From: Kribbella sp. VKM Ac-2569
Lineage (GTDB): Bacteria > Actinomycetota > Actinomycetes > Propionibacteriales > Kribbellaceae
Assembly: GCF_004216905.1 (NCBI RefSeq)
Contig: NZ_SGXJ01000006.1
Coordinates: forward strand, 62,001-126,000
DNA length: 64,000 bases
Direction of reading: 5' to 3'
Shown here: positions 60,771 through 64,000 of the stretch, piece by piece
Position numbering within the stretch: the stretch's first letter is position 1
Layout of the letters: every line of letters starts with the position of its first letter
The notes under the pieces: generated by a model
The model's input: the letters and a program-made list of their open reading frames with translations, nothing else
Told to the model about the DNA's origin: nothing
Database searches by the model: none
Position numbers and translations under genes: made by a program

Positions 60771-62092
60771 AGCACCTTCTCCTCGTAGAGACGTTTCACC
60801 TCGTCGCCGATCACGTCGAGCCGGCGCGCGACGGAGGCGAAAACCTTCTTCGGCTGCGCGTTGTCGGCGTAGATCTGCTGCAGCCCGGTGTAGATCTGCA
60901 CGTTCGCGTTCCGCCCGTACAGCCGGATCGCATCCTGCTGCCGCGCGTTCTCCAGCTGCGCGATCGCGACGCCGTAGTTCGGCTGCTCCGCGATCAGCTT
61001 CTTCAGCTCGGCGTCCTCGCGGGCCTTGTTCACGACCGGAAGGTAGCCGGTCTGCGTCGTCCACCACGCCGAGTTCTCCGGCAGGGCGAGGAACTGCAGG
61101 AACGTCGCCGCGGCCTGTTTCCGCTCGGTCGAGATGTTCCGCAGCATCCCGATCCCGCCGCCGCCGGTGGCGATCCCGGCCGCGACCTCGGACGGGATGA
61201 ACCCGGCGCCGACCTTGAACTTCGCCTTGGAACCGATGGTCTTCATCGCACCGGTCGACTCCTGGATCACGCCGACCAGCCCGTTCGCGAAGTCCGTACT
61301 CGGGCTGCTCGCCATGTACGCCGCCCCGAGGTCGTGCACCATCTCCCGCTGCCAGTCGCCCGCGGCGACCGCACCGGCCTCGTCGATGGTGACGTCGAGG
61401 CCCTTGGAGTACGCGCCGCCGAACTGCCACACGTTGCCCTGGAACTGCCAGTCGCCGTCGATCTTCGCGAAGGCGATCGTCCGCAACGACCGCCCGCCGG
61501 ACTGCACCTTCGCGAGTTCGGGCACCCACGACCGCAGCTCGCTCCAGGTCCGCGGCACCCGGTCCGGCAGCCCGGCCTTCGCGAACGCGTCCCGGTTGTA
61601 GTACATGATCGGCGTACTGCGGGCGAACGGAACGGCCCAGCTCTGCCCCTTCACGACGTACTCCCCGAACAGCTTCTCCTGGAACACCCCAGGCCCGAAA
61701 CCGTCGGTGAAGTAGCCGTTCAGCGGTTCGAGCGCGTCGTTCAGGAAGAACCGTTCCCAGGTGACGTCGGACAGTACGGCGAGATCGGGCGCCTGCTTCG
61801 CGACCAGCGCGGCCGCGACCTTCTGCGCCACGTCGTCGTAGCTGCCCTGGAACTGCACCTCGACGTACACGTCCTGCTGCGAGTCGTTGAACTTGGCAAC
61901 GAGCTTGTCGACCGCCTTGCCGTTCACGCCGCCGTACGGCGACCAGAACACGACCCGCGTGCGGTTCGCGTACTGCTTCGGAACGGACCCGGCCGGCTGC
62001 GAGTAGATCGCGTCCACCGAACGGTAGCCGCAGCCCGCCAGCGTGGCGCCGGCCGCGAGCCCCAGGAACATCCTGCGCTTGAGCATGCTCAT
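60767..62092 (-). CDS. ABC transporter substrate-binding lipoprotein (UgpB-like)
   Basis: 441 residues from ATG at 62092. The N-terminus KRRMFLGLAAGATLAGCGYR is a lipoprotein signal with lipobox LAGC. The rest is a cluster B (family 1) binding protein fold with FWSPYGGVNGKAVDKLVAKF and PFARSTPIMYYNRDAF, as in UgpB. The coupled glycerophosphodiesterase suggests glycerophosphodiesters or glycerol-3-phosphate as ligand. Overlaps genes on both sides by four bases. Confidence 0.9.
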   Translation of the reverse strand: MSMLKRRMFLGLAAGATLAGCGYRSVDAIYSQPAGSVPKQYANRTRVVFWSPYGGVNGKAVDKLVAKFNDSQQDVYVEVQFQGSYDDVAQKVAAALVAKQAPDLAVLSDVTWERFFLNDALEPLNGYFTDGFGPGVFQEKLFGEYVVKGQSWAVPFARSTPIMYYNRDAFAKAGLPDRVPRTWSELRSWVPELAKVQSGGRSLRTIAFAKIDGDWQFQGNVWQFGGAYSKGLDVTIDEAGAVAAGDWQREMVHDLGAAYMASSPSTDFANGLVGVIQESTGAMKTIGSKAKFKVGAGFIPSEVAAGIATGGGGIGMLRNISTERKQAAATFLQFLALPENSAWWTTQTGYLPVVNKAREDAELKKLIAEQPNYGVAIAQLENARQQDAIRLYGRNANVQIYTGLQQIYADNAQPKKVFASVARRLDVIGDEVKRLYEEKVL

Positions 62093-62901
62093 CCCTTCAG
62101 AGCTCCGGCCGTGATCCCACCGACGATGTAGCGCTGGGCGATCAGGAAGATCAGCAGCATCGGTGCGAGCACCAGCAGCGTGCCGGCCATGATCGTTCCC
62201 CAGGCCGCGAGGCCTTCCTCGTCCTTGAGGATCAGCAGCCCGACGGGCAGCGTCCGCATCGAGGCGGTGTTGGTGACGATCAGCGGCCAGACGAAGTTGT
62301 TCCACTCCTCGACCGCGGTGATCACCACGACGGTGATCAGCATCGGCCGCGACATCGGCAGGACGACGCGCCACAACGTGCGCAGGTGTCCGGCGCCGTC
62401 GACAGCGGCCGCGTCCGTCACCTCTGTGGGCAGGGTGAGGAAGTGCTGCCGCATCAGGAACGTCGCGAAGGCGGACCCGATACCGGGGATGATCAGGCCG
62501 GCGTAGGTGTTGATCCAGCCGAGGGTCGCGACGGTCAGGTAATTCGGCAGCAGCGTCACGTGGCCGGGCACCATCATCGCGCCGAGCACCGCGAAGAACA
62601 GGATCTTCTTGAACGGGAACCGCAGGTAGGCGAAGGCGTACGCCGTCAGCACGGCGTTCACCACCTTCAACGCGGTCCCGATCACGGTGATGATCGTGGA
62701 GTTCAGGAAGAACCGGTCGAACGGCGCGGCCTTCCAGGCCAGGCTGAAGTTCTCCCAGGTCAGGTGCGGCCACCAGGCGGGCGGCCACTGGTAGATCTGG
62801 GTCGGCTGCTTGAACGCCGTGGACAGCAACCAGTACAGCGGTCCGAGGAACACGGCCGCCACACCGATCAGTACGACGTACTGGATCGCGCGTGTCTTCA
62901 T
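62089..62901 (-). CDS. ABC transporter permease (UgpE/MalG-like)
   Basis: 270 residues, six predicted membrane helices. The EAA loop reads VTDAAAVDGAGHLRTLWRVV with Asp-Gly at the usual place, and the C-terminus ends in RYIVGGITAGALKG, the typical closing motif of MalG-type permeases. It forms the second transmembrane half of the importer. Start ATG at 62901 overlaps the upstream permease by four bases. Confidence 0.93.
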   Translation of the reverse strand: MKTRAIQYVVLIGVAAVFLGPLYWLLSTAFKQPTQIYQWPPAWWPHLTWENFSLAWKAAPFDRFFLNSTIITVIGTALKVVNAVLTAYAFAYLRFPFKKILFFAVLGAMMVPGHVTLLPNYLTVATLGWINTYAGLIIPGIGSAFATFLMRQHFLTLPTEVTDAAAVDGAGHLRTLWRVVLPMSRPMLITVVVITAVEEWNNFVWPLIVTNTASMRTLPVGLLILKDEEGLAAWGTIMAGTLLVLAPMLLIFLIAQRYIVGGITAGALKG

Positions 62902-63848
62902 CGGTAGTGCACCCGCCTCTCCATCACCCGGGCCTGCACCGTGGTGACGACCAGCAGGATGACGAACATGATGATCGACAGCGTCGCCGCGCGGCCCGCG
63001 TTGAACGCCTGGAAGCCCTCGTTGTAGATCGACCAGCTCAGCGTGGTGGTGGCATCACCAGGGCCGCCACCGGTCATCACCGCGATCACGTCGAACGCCT
63101 GGAACGTGCCGATCACCGTGGTGATCAGCAGGAAGAAAGTGATCGGGGCAAGCAACGGGAGCTTGATCGACCGGAACCGCGTCCAGGTCGACGCGCCGTC
63201 GATCGCGGCCGCCTCGTCGAGCTCCTTCGGCAGACTCTGCAGGCCGGCCAGGTAGATCAGCGCGGCGAACCCGACGTTCTTCCACAGGTAGACGATGACC
63301 AGACCCGGCAGGGCCCAGTCGGAGCTGTTCATCCAGTCCGGCGGCTCGGCGCCGAACGGCTCGATCAGCGCCCGCATCAGGCCGTACCCGGGGTCGAAGA
63401 TGAACGCCCAGATGGTCGCGACCGCGGCACCGGACAGGATGTGCGGCGCGAACGCGATCGTCCGGACCGCACCGCGGCCCTTCAGCGGCAGGTTGAACAG
63501 GAACGCCAGCGCGAGCCCGATCACGAGGCTGCCGACCACGATCAGCCCGGTGAACACGACCGTGATCCACAGCGTCTTGTGGAACGCGGGGTCGGTCAGC
63601 GTCCGGCCGTAGTTGGCCAGGCCCACGAACTTCGGGCGGGCCGCGATCATGTTCCAGTCGGTCAGGCTGAGGAACGCGTTGTAGATGATCGGCCAGTACG
63701 CGAAGACCGCGATCACCAGCAGGTTCGGCGCGACCAGCAACGCGAACAGCCCGTACTCGCGGCGTCGTCGGCGCTTCCGCTGATCATTGCCGTCAGCAAT
63801 CGTTCGTTCGTCCGGATGGGTCCGGGCCGGCAGGTCAACTACCGTCAC
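62898..63848 (-). CDS. ABC transporter permease (UgpA/MalF-like)
   Basis: 316 residues from GTG at 63848, overlapping the upstream gene (GTGA). Six helices after a basic N-terminus (QRKRRRRREYG). EAA loop LDEAAAIDGASTWTRFRSI and TGGGPGDATTTLSWSIY are hallmarks of the MalF/UgpA group. No ATPase gene is present in the operon within this window; a shared ATPase (MsiK-like) from elsewhere is common in actinobacteria. Confidence 0.93.
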   Translation of the reverse strand: MTVVDLPARTHPDERTIADGNDQRKRRRRREYGLFALLVAPNLLVIAVFAYWPIIYNAFLSLTDWNMIAARPKFVGLANYGRTLTDPAFHKTLWITVVFTGLIVVGSLVIGLALAFLFNLPLKGRGAVRTIAFAPHILSGAAVATIWAFIFDPGYGLMRALIEPFGAEPPDWMNSSDWALPGLVIVYLWKNVGFAALIYLAGLQSLPKELDEAAAIDGASTWTRFRSIKLPLLAPITFFLLITTVIGTFQAFDVIAVMTGGGPGDATTTLSWSIYNEGFQAFNAGRAATLSIIMFVILLVVTTVQARVMERRVHYR

Positions 63849-64000
63849 ACCGACCTCCTCGTCAGTAGCTCGAGCAACGCGGCGGCCACTGGGGGCGTGG
63901 ACGCCAGGATGCCTTGTGGGAAAGCAGTTTCAGGTCCGCGGACGACGGTGGCGCCGGCCTCGCGGGCGATCAGCGCACCGGCGGCGACGTCCCAGGGCTG
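63845..64000 (-). CDS. Inositol-monophosphatase-family protein (C-terminal part)
   Basis: The last 51 codons are visible, reading PWDVAAGALIAREAGATVV and ending ELLTRRSV at TGA 63847-63845. WD-x-A-AG is the C-terminal metal-binding motif of the inositol monophosphatase/FBPase-like family. The remainder lies beyond the window. It overlaps the permease start, so it belongs to the transporter operon and may act on a phosphate ester released from the imported diester. Confidence 0.85.
   Translation of the reverse strand, partial: QPWDVAAGALIAREAGATVVRGPETAFPQGILASTPPVAAALLELLTRRSV

Overview
The window is high-GC, densely packed DNA from an actinobacterium. Recurrent GTACG-rich codon contexts, short overlaps between genes (ATGA or GTGA), a bkd-type dehydrogenase with an Lrp regulator, an ECF41 sigma factor, DUF664/DinB proteins, a class F-type sortase and many secreted carbohydrate-active proteins fit a soil actinomycete of the Nocardioidaceae/Kribbella type. 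The genus is inferred from general resemblance only.

Positions 1-20.5 kb are ordinary accessory metabolism and regulation. They hold a LysR regulator with a cation-diffusion transporter, a MarR regulator divergent from an MFS exporter plus aldo/keto reductase, and a sortase with a TPSE-stalk surface protein that lacks LPXTG. A TetR regulator follows, then a branched-chain 2-oxoacid dehydrogenase operon (E1alpha, E1beta, E2) divergent from an Lrp regulator. Next come a LacI regulator with a divergent Gfo/Idh oxidoreductase, CorA, a 2-hydroxyacid dehydrogenase, a serine hydrolase, and an ECF41 sigma factor with its typical carboxymuconolactone-decarboxylase-like partner. From 20.5 to 34 kb there are small enzymes (VOC, DinB, NUDIX, GNAT), two tandem SGNH-like secreted proteins next to a heparinase II/III-like protein, several membrane proteins, and gene remnants near 32 kb.

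Positions 34.0-45.5 kb are the most unusual part. A tRNA-Thr(CGU) gene at 37.5 kb has two partial copies of its 3' half at 34.05 and 34.9 kb, one beside a decayed tyrosine recombinase. This marks past integration events. Immediately beyond the tRNA-Thr lies an 8-kb tRNA array on the + strand: Trp-like, Pro, Arg, His-like, Leu-like, Gln, Ser, Tyr and Arg. Several members are structurally non-canonical. The array is interleaved with an HNH protein, a zinc-ribbon LAGLIDADG protein, the RNA ligase RtcB and other cargo, including a second heparinase-like gene. I read it as a mobile tRNA-supply island with its own RNA-repair ligase.

Positions 45.5-58.4 kb carry an eight-gene, almost fully overlapping operon on the minus strand controlled by a divergent FCD-type GntR regulator. 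It encodes a double-length UxaA-type dehydratase, an FAH-family enzyme, an aldehyde dehydrogenase, an IlvD/Edd dehydratase, a LarA-like protein, a U32-like protein, a GlcD-type FAD oxidase and an alpha-L-fucosidase. Together they look like a deoxy-sugar or sugar-acid breakdown route ending in lactate/pyruvate or 2-oxoglutarate. The window closes with a Gfo/Idh oxidoreductase behind perfect palindromic operators, and a Ugp-like ABC uptake operon (two permeases, lipoprotein, glycerophosphodiesterase) preceded by an inositol-monophosphatase-family gene cut by the window edge.
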